NCBI GenBank assembly: GCA_024867545.1
Contig: JANFNE010000038.1
Location: forward strand, 1-64,000
Direction: 5' to 3'
DNA length: 64,000 nt
Source of the DNA: Phytopythium helicoides
Lineage: Eukaryota > Oomycota > Peronosporomycetes > Pythiales > Pythiaceae
Below are positions 20,599-31,714 of the stretch, in pieces. Within the stretch, counting starts at the first letter, position 1. The number at the start of each line of letters is the position of its first letter. Position numbers and translations under genes: made by a program. The notes under the pieces are model-generated. The model was given only the letters and a program-made list of their open reading frames with translations, did not search any database and was not told where the DNA came from.

Positions 20599-21605
20599 AT
20601 GGGCGAGGCGCGCGGCGTGTGGTTGCTGGTGCAGCAGCCGGACGAGGCCGCGGACCGCTGCTACCTGTTCACGGACGTGTTCGCGCGGCTGCTGCAGCTG
20701 GCGCTGGCCTGCTCGTCCGTCTTCCTGCTTTACGTCAAGCGCCAGCTCGAGTTCCCCAAGCGACCCATGCTGGTAGCACTGCTGCTGAGGTGTTCCGTGT
20801 ACAAAAAGCAAGGGAGCTGACGCAATGGGGCTCAGGTGTGGGCGTTCGACGTGGCCAAGCAGTGTCTCGCCTCGCTCTTCCTGCACTGCATCAGCATCGT
20901 CACGTCCGTGCTGCTCGTGCAGCGCGCCGACGACCCGTCCGAGGATGACGAGGTATCTAATCGCGTCGAGTCGAGGGAATTTGAATTGATCACGACCTCA
21001 CGTCGTATGGCTGGTAGTGCGGCATCTACTTCATCACATTCATGCTGGATGTGACGTTTGGCGTATTGCTGCTCGTGCTGCTGATTCGAGGGATCCATTC
21101 GCTAGCGGAACGATACAACTGGGAGAACATCACCGACTGCGGGTATTACGGAGATCCGCCACAGCTACGCATCTGGTGGCGACAGACAATGGCCTATGGA
21201 GTTGCAGTGCTCATCATGAAAACGATTACCACGACTATTATCTGGTCGCTGTACCCGTGGCTCGCGCGACTGGCGACAGCACTGTTTCGAGCTTTCACGC
21301 ACCACCGACATCTCGAACTATCGCTGGTCATGATTGTGATACCAGGTCTGTGCAATGCCATTCAATTCTGGGTAAGGTTTGCTGAGTTCATTCTGCTGAC
21401 GGCTGAGTCCTAACTCTAGTTGATCGTTCTCAAGGTCCTCGACTCCTACCTGAAAACGAGCGCCGAACACTGGGGATACAAGCTTTCGACAGCAGTACCA
21501 GATGAAAAGTTCTGGATCCAGCGACCTGTCGTGCTACCAGCTACAGATCCAGGCTCGTTGACCCCAACGATCCCCGAGCAGGTGGCCACCACCTCGCCTC
21601 TCTGA
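20599..21605 (+). CDS. STIMATE (TMEM110)-family ER membrane protein (4 exons)
   Basis: Exons 20599-20772, 20836-20952, 21018-21371 and 21420-21605, all splitting between codons, give 276 residues; introns are 63, 65 and 48 bases. The start MGEARGVWLL is the best ATG. The exon order reproduces the family: a first hydrophobic segment (FARLLQLALACSSVFLLYVK), then VWAFDVAKQCLASLFLHCIS, then the signature block with CGIYFITFMLDVTFGVLL and CGYYGDPPQLRIWWRQTMAYG, and two more membrane segments before a polar tail. In animals STIMATE sits in the ER and promotes STIM activation at ER-plasma membrane contacts; fungal and protist members are vacuolar or ER proteins of less clear role. The 48-base intron is short but has good splice sites. 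Confidence 0.8.
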
Positions 21606-21752
21606 TAGTCCAGATAGAAATCAAGTTACTCTTGAAGATACGCTCCATTTGATGTGTATTCATTGGATCGGTTTTGCTGGGAGCATGATCGGCAAATGGT
21701 AAATGTGAAAAAGCCCCTCGAGTTGGAGTGCGATAGTTCAGATTATTTTCTT

Positions 21753-24700
21753 TTACATGCCTAGACCCTGTCGTTCGCGTTGCAACTGCGCCCGTCGTTG
21801 TTGAATGAGCTCATCGACGCTCAGACTCGAACTACTGCTGCTGTTGGTAGTTTTACTTGAGCTCGTTGACAGCGGCTGCTCTTCGGAGTATCTGCTATAG
21901 GAGGAACTTTGAGGTGCTGGGGGTGGAAGCGTAGCCGAACTTGTACGAGATACTTTGTTCTCCCATCCATTTGAGCCACTGTTACCCCTTTCCGTTGTCG
22001 ATCCAGAACTCACGACCGCGTTGGAACCAGCATCTGCATTTCGTAATGCAAGAATCGAGGCGTTCACAAGCCGCTGCAGAGCGTGAACCTCCCTAGTAAG
22101 CCATGTCGCGGGCTCGCCAAGTCTCTCAGCTCCACCAGCAGACTGCATCGTGGCTTCGGATGCCTCGCTGATAGCTGTCACCAGCGCCTTAATCTTATGC
22201 TCCATGATAGTTTGCACGGCTCGACGCTCCTTTACGAGCGTCTCACATCTAGACCGAAGTTCTCGAGTCTGGGCACCATCAGTCTGATCAGTTGCTGATC
22301 GCTGAGCCTCACGAAGCTGCTGGTTCTCTATCGTTAGCGCATCCAGCTGACGCTGGAACTGGCTAAACCGCTGAACAGTGTCGGCATCATTGTTGTTGGT
22401 TGTATCTTTGAGTCGAGCCTCCAACTCGACCTGCACGAGTTTCTCGACGCGCTCACGAAGCAAAAACTCAACCGATACCTTTTCGGATTTGACATCTTCG
22501 AGTTCCTTGGCCATGCGTGCTTGCTCATGGCTCTGGGTCTCTACGAGGGCCTTAAGCTCCTGGATCTTTTCTTCCGCTGACAATAATCCACCTGGTCCAC
22601 CGCTCGCATCATTAGCTCCAGTTACGGTGAAGAAGCTCGAAGTATTGCTGTTGTTGTTCATGATCACTGCTTCAGTCGTATGTGGTCGGAATTGTTTGTG
22701 TGTGATCAGCAGCTCGGGTGTCAGGCGTGATGCGGGAGATGGTGACAATCCCTTTGAATCGCCAGGCATTCCGGCGTCTCCCCAGCTTCCAAGCGCCTGA
22801 ACCAGCTCCGCGCTGCTCTTGCCGGGAGAGTTAGCGCTGTGCTCCATCGTAACACGCTGTAGATGGATTAGATGCGCAGTCTTTTCGTCCAGCTTTTCTT
22901 CAAGCTCTTTCTGGTGTCGATCACTCGCGTCTAGCTCGTCCTGAAGTGCAGTGATCTGCTCGTCGCGCTCGTTCAATCTCTGCGTCAGCGCGATCATAAT
23001 GTCGCGTTGCTTGAGTAGCAATTGCTTGTAGCGGTCGACCTGGGCTTTCTCCTCTTCGATCGTCTCTCTCTCTTTCTCTAGGTCTGCCAAGCGACATTCG
23101 TACTCTTTTCGGATTCGATCTTGATGCTCTCGAATAGCTTCGCGAATGAGTGGGTCTTCCGTGTCGATGACACCATTTCCACCTTCCAATGAAGATGCGC
23201 TTGAAGAAGTTAGCAGCCCTGAGCCATCGGGTCGGCGCTGGTTGCTCATGAGCATTTGAGACGTCAGCATCGAGATCCGCTGTTCAAGCTTCTTTTTCTC
23301 CTCCTTTTCGCGCATGAACTCTCGCGAGCGCTCTTCCAATGCCCGGATAGCTGCCATTTTGTCCTCCTCGGCTCGACGTCGCTGCTCGTCAAGCTCAAGC
23401 AATCGGCGCTTATCAACGACATTTCGTGATTTTTCTTCAAGCTCGGCGCGTAGCCTCTTAAGTTCACGCTCATACTTTCGCAGCAAAGATTTTTGGTCCA
23501 AATCCTCGTTCACGCGCGCCTCATTCTTGATGTTCTTGGCTCGGTTGGCGAACTTGAGTGTCGACAACGACTCGGTCATAGCCTCGAGCGCAGGACTGAT
23601 CATGGCCATCATGGTCGTTTTGCAATTTCCACCCAGCGAGTCCTCAAGTATGCGGGTAAGTTTTGAGTCACGGTACGGGATGTGCTGTCGACCACGAGCG
23701 TCAGTGAGAGCCGAGATCACGTTTCCGAGCGCGGACAGCGACTGGTTGATCTTCTTACTCTCCTCAAGTCTTTGACCAGTAGCTCCCGATAAGCGTACAC
23801 GCTCGGATCCTGCCAGATCTACAAGATTGAGCTTGCCAACCTTGAAGCTTTGTCGGATCATAGATTCGAGCTTTGGGTGGAGTGCGACACCTCCATTCTT
23901 TCCCTTACCGTTTCCGTTTGCTGCTGCATTTCCCGTTCCGTGTCGAGCCTGGTACGCATTCACTAACGCCGTGAAATCTTCGGGTGCCATTTCTCGTCCA
24001 TTTGCATCTACATACGATGTGCGGCTCTGCTCCGCGATGATGATGAACACGGCGTGACTGCGAGATGATAGCTCATTCATTTTTGTACTCCCAGTAGCAC
24101 GCATGGCTCCACCGCGCTCCATAAGTCCGTAGATCTCTTCGGGAGATCTCACGACCCACTCGGACAAACCCTCTACGAACACACCGCGTTTCTTGTCTTC
24201 GCGGATCGTAAGATTTGTACGTTCGGGCTTGAGCAAGTCGGATATGGACTCGTTGTAAATCTGCAAGTAGGACGCCCGCACAAGGAAGCGAAGTCGAGCC
24301 GACACATTCGCTTGAATGTGCAAGAAAATCTGTTCAATGGCGCGAGGGATGATGCCTCGCTCTTCCACTGCACTCGCGCTCGAGGCACTGCTGTTGAACC
24401 CTTCCATCGTGTACGTTTTGCCTGTGCCTGTCTGGCCGTAAGCGAAGATAGTGGCGTTGTAGCCTTCAAGTGAGGACTCAACGACGGCTTTGGCTGTATT
24501 CTCGTACACTGCTCGCTGAGTGCAGTGTTGGTCGTAAACGTGATCGAACGAGAAGACGTGATGACCATACGCAGCCGAAGGTGACGGCGCAGTCAGCATC
24601 AGATCGCCATTGCTGTCTGTCTGATCGCTCCCTCCATCACTGCCGCCACTACCTCCACCGCTACCTCCGGTTGACGCCAAGGCACTGAGGTTCTCGGAGA

Positions 24701-25301
24701 CTGTGAGCACGTGGCCAGATGGATCGACGCCGATGACATTCTGGAACGGGTGATCGCCATGCAGCTCTCGTGGCAGTGGAGGTCTGACTCGAATGACAAC
24801 TTTGAAGTTGCTTCCTCGCTGAGAGTGGGAATGAGCATGTGAAGGTGAAGAAGACGCTGAGTGGCCAAGTGAAAACCCGGGAGCGCTCGCAGCCGAGCTG
24901 CTGTAGCTGAAGGCACTGCCACTCGCTGATGTAGCAGCCGAGAATGTATCAGATGCAGTTGAAGACGCATCGTCATCTCCATGACCTCGAGAGTGATATG
25001 CAGCGTTCACCACCGCTGCTCGCTGCAGGCTCGCTGCATTAGTGTTGGTGATCGGCTGCGGGGCGTAGCTTGTAGCGTATGCAGGTTGTTGATACCCATG
25101 CTGCAGCGGTGGCTGCGAGCCGATCGATGAGCGACGAGATGAACTTGCCGAGTGGGGAGACGACCTCGCGCTATTGCTGCTACTGGCAGCCAGAGACGAC
25201 ACATTCACACTCACGCGAGGTGTGCGACTCGTTGCTCCCGCTCTTGGACTCTTGGCAGTGCCACCTCGAAGACTTGAGGTGAAGTCGCTCGTGCTCTTCA
25301 T
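21753..25301 (-). CDS. Kinesin motor protein with N-terminal low-complexity head
   Basis: One exon, 1182 residues. Residues 1-160 are serine-rich and disordered. The motor begins with FKVVIRVRPP near 166; the P-loop GQTGTGKT is at 289-296, switch I ends NELSSRSH, and switch II is LVDLAGSERV, so ATPase residues are complete. A glycine/serine insert (about 210-240) sits early in the motor and an NG/K-rich insert lies before switch II. After the neck the chain has long coiled coils (about 600-900 and 960-1090) and a serine-rich tail ending in QRERQGLGM. An internal N-type motor with coiled-coil stalk suggests plus-end movement. The subfamily is not clear to me. Confidence 0.88.
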   Translation of the reverse strand: MKSTSDFTSSLRGGTAKSPRAGATSRTPRVSVNVSSLAASSSNSARSSPHSASSSRRSSIGSQPPLQHGYQQPAYATSYAPQPITNTNAASLQRAAVVNAAYHSRGHGDDDASSTASDTFSAATSASGSAFSYSSSAASAPGFSLGHSASSSPSHAHSHSQRGSNFKVVIRVRPPLPRELHGDHPFQNVIGVDPSGHVLTVSENLSALASTGGSGGGSGGSDGGSDQTDSNGDLMLTAPSPSAAYGHHVFSFDHVYDQHCTQRAVYENTAKAVVESSLEGYNATIFAYGQTGTGKTYTMEGFNSSASSASAVEERGIIPRAIEQIFLHIQANVSARLRFLVRASYLQIYNESISDLLKPERTNLTIREDKKRGVFVEGLSEWVVRSPEEIYGLMERGGAMRATGSTKMNELSSRSHAVFIIIAEQSRTSYVDANGREMAPEDFTALVNAYQARHGTGNAAANGNGKGKNGGVALHPKLESMIRQSFKVGKLNLVDLAGSERVRLSGATGQRLEESKKINQSLSALGNVISALTDARGRQHIPYRDSKLTRILEDSLGGNCKTTMMAMISPALEAMTESLSTLKFANRAKNIKNEARVNEDLDQKSLLRKYERELKRLRAELEEKSRNVVDKRRLLELDEQRRRAEEDKMAAIRALEERSREFMREKEEKKKLEQRISMLTSQMLMSNQRRPDGSGLLTSSSASSLEGGNGVIDTEDPLIREAIREHQDRIRKEYECRLADLEKERETIEEEKAQVDRYKQLLLKQRDIMIALTQRLNERDEQITALQDELDASDRHQKELEEKLDEKTAHLIHLQRVTMEHSANSPGKSSAELVQALGSWGDAGMPGDSKGLSPSPASRLTPELLITHKQFRPHTTEAVIMNNNSNTSSFFTVTGANDASGGPGGLLSAEEKIQELKALVETQSHEQARMAKELEDVKSEKVSVEFLLRERVEKLVQVELEARLKDTTNNNDADTVQRFSQFQRQLDALTIENQQLREAQRSATDQTDGAQTRELRSRCETLVKERRAVQTIMEHKIKALVTAISEASEATMQSAGGAERLGEPATWLTREVHALQRLVNASILALRNADAGSNAVVSSGSTTERGNSGSNGWENKVSRTSSATLPPPAPQSSSYSRYSEEQPLSTSSSKTTNSSSSSSLSVDELIQQRRAQLQRERQGLGM

Positions 25302-25477
25302 GGCTGAAGATCAGAGGCAGACTGAAGGAGACAAAGGACCACAACGGAGCCCAGTGGGGCGCGCCTCTTCCTAGATAGATCATTGCGGTAACGGCTTGGT
25401 TCATGATGCAATCTATTCGCTCTCTCATTACTGGCTGTACATGGACGTAGGAATCACAACGCTCTCTGTCAATGAGC

Positions 25478-28400
25478 CTAGTGGCCCTTGAGCGATAGCG
25501 TCATCTTGATGTTCATGGCCGCCAGCTCGTTTGCCAGGTAGCGGAACACGTACGGCATGGCCACGGGCTCGCACTGGTCTCCGCGCCGGCACTTGAGGCA
25601 GAACCACTGGTTCTTGGCGCGAGCAGCCATGGCGAGCTCGCCCTGACCAGCACCCTCGACCGTCGCTCGCTGCGTCGCGTTCGACAACAGTGAGCCACAC
25701 CCAGTGCACACGGTCGCGATGTGCTTGTCGGAACAGTTGAGGAGACGGTCTTGCAGCAGGAACGCACAGCCGTGGGCAAGCAGTGAGTCACGCTCCATCT
25801 CACCGAAACGGATACCACCGCCCTTCTTACGGCCCTTGACCGGTTGACGAGTCAGCGCGTTCATGGGACCCGTAGCACGCACTTGACTCTTGTCGCTAAC
25901 CATGTGACGCAGACGCTGGTAGTACACGACACCGATGTAAATGTCCGCCTGCATCACCGTGCCCGAGACACCCGAATACAGCGGCTCGCTGCCCATGTAG
26001 TTGTAGCCGTGAGCCTGCAGCTGCTTGCCGAAGTAGTCGACGACGCGGTCGCGCTCGCTAAACTGGAACGGAGTCGCGTCCATGTACTTGCCCGACAGCG
26101 CACCGGTCTTGGCGGCCATCGACTCGATAAGCATACCGATGGTCATACGCGACGGGAAGGCGTGCGGGTTAATGATAATGTCAGGTGACATGCCGGATTC
26201 GGAGAACGGCATATCTGCCTGGGGCCACAGAATACTCATGACACCCTTCTGTCCGTGACGGGAAGAGAACTTGTCACCGATCACGGGGTTACGGCAAAAG
26301 CGCAGCTTGATGCTTGCCTTGGTGAACTCAGACGCCTGTGTCGAGTTGCCGAGCAGGTTCACTTGATCAATAATGGCCGGCTCTCCCTCCTTGTGCTTCT
26401 GGTAGTTGGCACTACCAGTCGTCTCATCGATCCAGCATGCAAGCGGGTCGCCCTTTTGCACGACCTGGCCGATGTGCGGGAAGCCGTCACGGTCCAGCTT
26501 GGTTGAGCAGAACTCGCCACTGCCATCCGACTTGACGTTCGAGAAGTACTTCTTGCCGCCACCGCCCTGCTTGCCATCATTACCAATATCCACCTGAATC
26601 TGCTTGTACACGGAAGCATGCGCAAAGCCACGCTCGTACGACGACTTGTTCAGAATCATGGCGTCTTCCATATCGTAGCCCGTGTACGAGATGACAGCAA
26701 CAACAGCGTTCGTGCCAAGTGGGTACTCATCGAGCTGGTACTCACGCAGACGCGAGTTTTGCACGATCGGCACCTGTGGCGTCTGGATACGGTACATCTT
26801 GTTGTCTGCGCGGTGCGGAATCGAGTGTGCTGGCGTGCCCATCGTTTGCTTGGCCATCTGGCACTGGTACATGTTACGCGGCGACTGGTTGTAGTCCGAG
26901 AACGGAGTGAGCGACGCAACGAGCGACAGCATGTTGGTCGGTCCGAGCTCCATGTGCGTTGTCGCTGGCCGGATGTCCTCTTTAGTACACGCAATATCCA
27001 TGAATACCTGCTCCATCGGGCCAATGTACTCGACGCGGTCCGTGTCAAGCTGCTTGACCGGGCGGGACATACGAGCGGCATCCGCCGACAGATACAGACC
27101 CGGGAAGGGGCCGCCGATCGTTGGCAGAATCAGCGTCACTTCCAGGTTGGCGACCAGACCGCACTTCTTGCGCTCAGCCTCCGCGTCCGGGCCAGTCTCC
27201 GACTTCAGGTGACGCAGCACGTTCTGGATACGCGAGCACACTTCGGCAGGCGCACCACCAAGAACCTTACCGTTCAGCATAACGGGCAGGTACGAGTACG
27301 GCACGATGAGTGCACCGTCCGAGAATCCCGAAGTGGGCATCATACCCAGAGAAGACAGGTAGCGCGCCAAAGCAAGTTCCTGCTGCAGGTAGTCATCAGC
27401 GTTGTGCGCAGGGTACGAGATGAGCTCACACTCGACAGCAAGATGGTTCAGCAAACCACAAGGCGATCCATCGGGGGTGTGCACTGGGCAAAGAAATCCC
27501 CACGAGTCTGGCAGCAGCTTTCGTACAGCAGTCGTCTTCATCTCCGTGAAGAACTGACCACGATGAACCGAGCGGAAGTGGGAGAAGTAACGGTAGTAAT
27601 TGAGCTTCTCGGCCACGATCGTGTAGCCTGCAACCTGGAGCAAGTCGAGACCACTAGATGAGCGGAGGTTTCCTGTGTTGAGGAAGTACGACATGGCATT
27701 GCCAATATTGGGAGTGCGGTCCCACATCTTGCGGAGGAATACTTGGTCCATCACAAGACCCTTCTTGCCGCGAGTTGTTCCAAGCTCCTTCTGGATGTTG
27801 GCGCGGATAGCACCGAGCATGTCCTGCAGCTTCTCCTTGATGATCATGAGGTATAGATGGCCAGGGAGCAGCAGCTCGTGGTTCATCACAGAGTCCGAGT
27901 TGTCTTCGCGAACCTCACCCTTGGCAAACGCATATAGCTTGCGCAGCATGAGGCAGAGCAGCTCAACCTTCTGTGCGCGGCCCTTCTCACCCTTGGGGAT
28001 GTGCACGAACAGGTATTCATCAATCAGCTTGTTGCCGACCTCGACGTTGCTCATCGAGTCATATGCGTACGGCATGGTGAAGCGGAAGTGCTTGCCGAGG
28101 TACGCGAGGGCCTCATCGCGCGAGTACAGCGCAAACTTCTTGGCCTCGCGAAGAATCAGCTCCACACGAGCCGACAGATATGTGTTGTCATGGTCGCCGC
28201 GCAGCACGCGCTCGTAGATTTCGCGGTCAGACAGCGGGTACAGTGCCTTGAGCAGCAGACCAGCAGGGATCATGAACTCCTGCTTGCGCACACCAAAGCG
28301 CACCGTAGCGTTACCGTCTGCAAGGTAGTGCAGCGTGACGGTCACAGCCGACTGGTCGCGGCGCACGCACTTCATGAAGACTGCGAGCTCCGTGTAGAGG

Positions 28401-29038
28401 TCGCCACGGTTGGCGAAGGCGCCACGGCGCACCGCCATGATGTGGTGGCGGCGCGGCATCTGCAGCAGGCGCACGCAGCGCTCGTTTCCGTTACAGATGA
28501 AGTATCCGCCCATCTCGTTGGCCTCCTCGCGGGCCATGACGAGCTCGGTGGGCGAGAGGTTGTTGAGGTGGCAGCGCTTGGAGCGCACCATGATGGGGAT
28601 CTCGCCCACGACGCGCTGGATGCGCTCGACGTTCTGCGAGCCGGCGAACGAGTGCGCGAGCGTGACGACGAGCGGCGCCGTGTACGACACGCCGCGCTGG
28701 CGGCACTCGCTCGGCATGAGCTTGCGCTCGCCCGTGACGGCGTTCTCGGTGGTCGGGAAGCCCACCTGCGCGCTCTCGACCCAGAGCAGCATGTTGTGCG
28801 CATTGGGCAGCTCCACAGGCACGCGCGAGAGGTCGGCCACCGCGAGGTCCAAGCCCTCGGTCAGGAAAAAGTTGAACGAGTCCACGTGCGGAGACACGAG
28901 CTTCTGCAGCTTGGCGTTGGTGGCCGTGGGGCACGAGCGCGGCGCGGACGACGGGTTCGTCGCCGGCCACGACGTCGCGAACCCGTCGTCTCCGCGCCGC
29001 GCCTTCTTCTTGCTCTTCTTGTCCTGCGCAGCGCTCAT
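25478..29038 (-). CDS. RPA2: RNA polymerase I second-largest subunit
   Basis: One exon, 1186 residues, ATG at 29038, which matches the RPA2/RPA135 family length. It is Pol I and not Pol II or III, judged by the early block MPSECRQRGVSYTAPL and by IMVRSKRCHLNNLSPTEL. Core motifs are all there: the fork and lobe region, GYDMEDAMILNKSSYERG, the catalytic-side GDKFSSRHGQKGV, the hybrid-binding GRKKGGGIRFGEMERD, and a C-terminal zinc site with cysteines 1111, 1114, 1147 and 1150. It transcribes ribosomal RNA in the nucleolus as part of the Pol I core. No intron or truncation was seen. The antisense strand carries several long open frames caused by codon bias. Confidence 0.95.
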   Translation of the reverse strand: MSAAQDKKSKKKARRGDDGFATSWPATNPSSAPRSCPTATNAKLQKLVSPHVDSFNFFLTEGLDLAVADLSRVPVELPNAHNMLLWVESAQVGFPTTENAVTGERKLMPSECRQRGVSYTAPLVVTLAHSFAGSQNVERIQRVVGEIPIMVRSKRCHLNNLSPTELVMAREEANEMGGYFICNGNERCVRLLQMPRRHHIMAVRRGAFANRGDLYTELAVFMKCVRRDQSAVTVTLHYLADGNATVRFGVRKQEFMIPAGLLLKALYPLSDREIYERVLRGDHDNTYLSARVELILREAKKFALYSRDEALAYLGKHFRFTMPYAYDSMSNVEVGNKLIDEYLFVHIPKGEKGRAQKVELLCLMLRKLYAFAKGEVREDNSDSVMNHELLLPGHLYLMIIKEKLQDMLGAIRANIQKELGTTRGKKGLVMDQVFLRKMWDRTPNIGNAMSYFLNTGNLRSSSGLDLLQVAGYTIVAEKLNYYRYFSHFRSVHRGQFFTEMKTTAVRKLLPDSWGFLCPVHTPDGSPCGLLNHLAVECELISYPAHNADDYLQQELALARYLSSLGMMPTSGFSDGALIVPYSYLPVMLNGKVLGGAPAEVCSRIQNVLRHLKSETGPDAEAERKKCGLVANLEVTLILPTIGGPFPGLYLSADAARMSRPVKQLDTDRVEYIGPMEQVFMDIACTKEDIRPATTHMELGPTNMLSLVASLTPFSDYNQSPRNMYQCQMAKQTMGTPAHSIPHRADNKMYRIQTPQVPIVQNSRLREYQLDEYPLGTNAVVAVISYTGYDMEDAMILNKSSYERGFAHASVYKQIQVDIGNDGKQGGGGKKYFSNVKSDGSGEFCSTKLDRDGFPHIGQVVQKGDPLACWIDETTGSANYQKHKEGEPAIIDQVNLLGNSTQASEFTKASIKLRFCRNPVIGDKFSSRHGQKGVMSILWPQADMPFSESGMSPDIIINPHAFPSRMTIGMLIESMAAKTGALSGKYMDATPFQFSERDRVVDYFGKQLQAHGYNYMGSEPLYSGVSGTVMQADIYIGVVYYQRLRHMVSDKSQVRATGPMNALTRQPVKGRKKGGGIRFGEMERDSLLAHGCAFLLQDRLLNCSDKHIATVCTGCGSLLSNATQRATVEGAGQGELAMAARAKNQWFCLKCRRGDQCEPVAMPYVFRYLANELAAMNIKMTLSLKGH

Positions 29039-29083
29039 GGCGGTCGGCCGAGCTCCGGAGCGGCAGCCAGCGATGGACGCGAA

Positions 29084-29092
29084 CCAAAGTGA
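29084..29092 (-). promoter_or_regulatory. Initiator-like TCACTTTGG
   Basis: On the minus strand, about 50 bases before the RPA2 start codon. It fits the oomycete initiator TCAYTYY. Confidence 0.35.
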
Positions 29093-29276
29093 CGCTTCCC
29101 GAGCTTCGAGCGGTTATGCCAGCCATTCAACGAGCGCCAGGCGTGTCATTGGTCGAAATCACCCACTGTTTTGGCCACTCGCGGCGCAGTCGGGTTTGTA
29201 TTACTTGGGGGTACTACTACAAGGAAGTAATACGTGTGAGTTTCATACAACGACTTCAACTGGGTCAGCCAACCGC

Positions 29277-31510
29277 TCATTCGACGGCGAGCAGAGCAGA
29301 CTCGAGCTCCAGGCGGTCGATGGTTGACGTCTTCTCGGCGGTCTCGAGTACCCAGTCCTGGGCTGAGAGATGCTCCTCCGGGAACTCGCCGTTGGGCTTC
29401 GAGCCGTCCGGGATGGGAACGCCCCAGTCGCAGTCCTGCTCGATGCCCAGGTTGTTGTGGTGCATCTGGATGCGGAACCACCCGTTCTCACCCCAGTACG
29501 TTCCCCACGAGTTGCGACCGATCCCTAGTGAAGGATGTCGCGTTAGTAAATCGGCAGGGAACACGAAAAGCACCTGGAAACTATCACGTACAGTATTCGG
29601 TGTCTGTCTCCTCGTCGTAGCCCCAGCCGGCGACCGAGATTTCGTGGTTGATCATCGGGAACATGACATGCTCCGAGTAGATGCCGCCCGAGTAGGCAAC
29701 AAACTTGTCAGTAGCATGCACGCCGCAGCCAATTGGACCGCGCTTGAAGATCTCCGCCTTCATGCGGTCGGCACCGCTGACATGGCCGTACTCGGACACG
29801 TAGTACTTGGTAAACTTCTTGATGGGTTCGCACACACCCGGCGTGAAGGACGAGTTGGACGGCCAGCAGCTGCAAGGAAAATAACGCTAGATGTCAGTCT
29901 TCGTTCCAACACGACACTGCAAGTCGCTATCGTACGTTTCACAAACAGCGAAGCTGTCGCACTCGAGGTTCTTGGCCTGGTAAGCCTGGCAAGTCTGGTC
30001 CGGGATGCCATGGCGGTGAGCATACTCATACACCGCACCAGGGTTTCCACCCTGACACGAACCACCGCCATGGCAGTTGATGAGAACTTGGGGAGCAAGG
30101 GCGATTTCAGGCCATGCAGCTACGATTGAACAACAAGAGCAAGTTAGTGATGCATACGTGGATCGAGCTCACGATATGCATATCGGACGCACCGTTTCTC
30201 ATGATGGAGATGCGGTCCGACAGCGCACTCGTAGTTCCTTGCGCCCAACAGCTGCCGCAGTACTGCGGAATGTGCTGGTTCTTGTCCCAAGTGACGAAGT
30301 TCGTGCCATTGACGTTGCGCCAGTCCCAAGCCTTGGGTAGATCCGCGACGTCCATGGTCTCGTGGGGCAACGGAGACTTGATCACAGGTCCGTTTTCGAA
30401 GCGCACGTGCTCACGGCAGCCGCCCGTCGGAGGCTCCTCGACCACTTGCTCGTCCTCCGTCACTTCCTCTTCCTGAGGCACCTCCTCCTCCTCCTCAATC
30501 GGGAGGGAGATGTTGATGCGCTTCGGCCAGCCATTGTCCGCCGGAACGCCGAACGCGCACTCGCCCTCGATGCCGAGGTTGTTCGATCCACGAACAAGCC
30601 GAATCCAGCCTTCCTCGCCCCAGAAGCTGCCCCAGCTGTTGCGAATGACCCAGTACGGCACTCCATTCTCCTCACCCCAGCCAACGACAGAGATTGCATG
30701 ATCGGTCTCCTTGGCGCCCGTCTTGTCCTCGAAGATACCACCAGTGTACGCCTCGAACTCATCCGTGACCGCAACACTGCAGGCGATGGGACCACGCGCA
30801 AAAATCTCGGCCTTCATCTGCTGCTCGCCGAGCGTCGTGCCGAACTCGGATACGAAGTACGAGTCGTACGTCGGCTGCGGGAAGCATCCCTTGTCGGGCA
30901 TGCAGTTCTCACAGACGTCGATGGGGCGGCACTGGTTGCCCGTATCATGACCCGTCGCCGAGTAGCGCTGGCACCCCTCCTCGGGCACGCCGTGCTTATG
31001 AATGAAGCGGTACGCCTCCAGCTGGTCGCCGCCGTGGCAGCCGTCGTCCTTGAGGTCGCAGTTGAGGATGACCTGCGGCGACAGCACGACCTCGCGCGTC
31101 ACGTCTAGCGTCGACTTGCCATCGGCATTACGGCTCTTGGCGATCAGGATCCGGTCTGCCAGCGCCGACGTGGCCGCTGATGATCACCACCACGACAAGA
31201 GTCAGCGTTCACCCGCTGCGAACTGCAAAGCGTAGCAACAAGCGAACCAACCGAAGGACCAGCAGGAGCCGCAGTAGTGCGGAATGTGCTGGTTGCGGCT
31301 GATGGTGACGAAGCGCGTGCCGTTGACGCTGCGCCAGTCGAAGTTCTTGGGCAGCGCAGCCGCGTCCAGCAGCTCGTGAGGCCGCGGCGACGTCAGCAGC
31401 TGCGAGCGGTCAGCGCTGCGCACGTAGCAGCCGCCCTCGACCTCACTGGGGGCGGCGGCGGCGGCCAGCAGCGCGGCGGCCGCGCTCCACTTGGCGGCGA
31501 GCACGCGCAT
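29277..31510 (-). CDS. Double-domain cathepsin X/Z-like cysteine protease (5 exons)
   Basis: Exons 31510-31252, 31176-30193, 30119-29936, 29869-29592 and 29524-29277 give 650 residues; introns are 75, 73, 66 and 67 bases. A signal peptide (1-22) is followed by two complete C1A papain domains. Domain 1: [12 protein letters not shown] with catalytic Cys83, [10 protein letters not shown] with the histidine, and [10 protein letters not shown] with the asparagine. An acidic linker of about 50 residues ([13 protein letters not shown]) follows. Domain 2: [12 protein letters not shown] with Cys396, [10 protein letters not shown] and RNSWGTYWG. The HIP(Q/H)YCGSCW mini-loop is the mark of cathepsin X, an exo-peptidase removing C-terminal residues. 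Exon 2 runs from domain 1 through the linker into domain 2, so this is one gene and not two. It is probably lysosomal or secreted. Confidence 0.85.
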
Positions 31511-31551
31511 GGTCTTCTCTCGTCCTTTCTCGACTGCGATACTGGGGGCAA

Positions 31552-31563
31552 GACGAAAAGTGA
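31552..31563 (-). promoter_or_regulatory. Initiator-like TCACTTTTCGTC
   Basis: On the minus strand 42-53 bases before the cathepsin start codon. It matches TCAYTYY followed by a T-rich flank. Confidence 0.4.
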
Positions 31564-31714
31564 GGGGGGATTTCGGCGGCGATCTTCTTCTTCAACGGAC
31601 AGCTGCGTGCTGATTCGTGGAAAAAAAGATGGTACAGGATGTTGATTGGGTGAAATGCATCTGATACTGCGTGACGTTCGCCATCAACTTCAATGACGTG
31701 TTGGCGCAAATGGA

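Noticed and set aside
26618..29092. Long open frames on the plus strand (347 and 363 codons)
   Set aside because: They are antisense to the conserved RPA2 gene and have no domain; codon bias of RPA2 keeps the opposite strand open.
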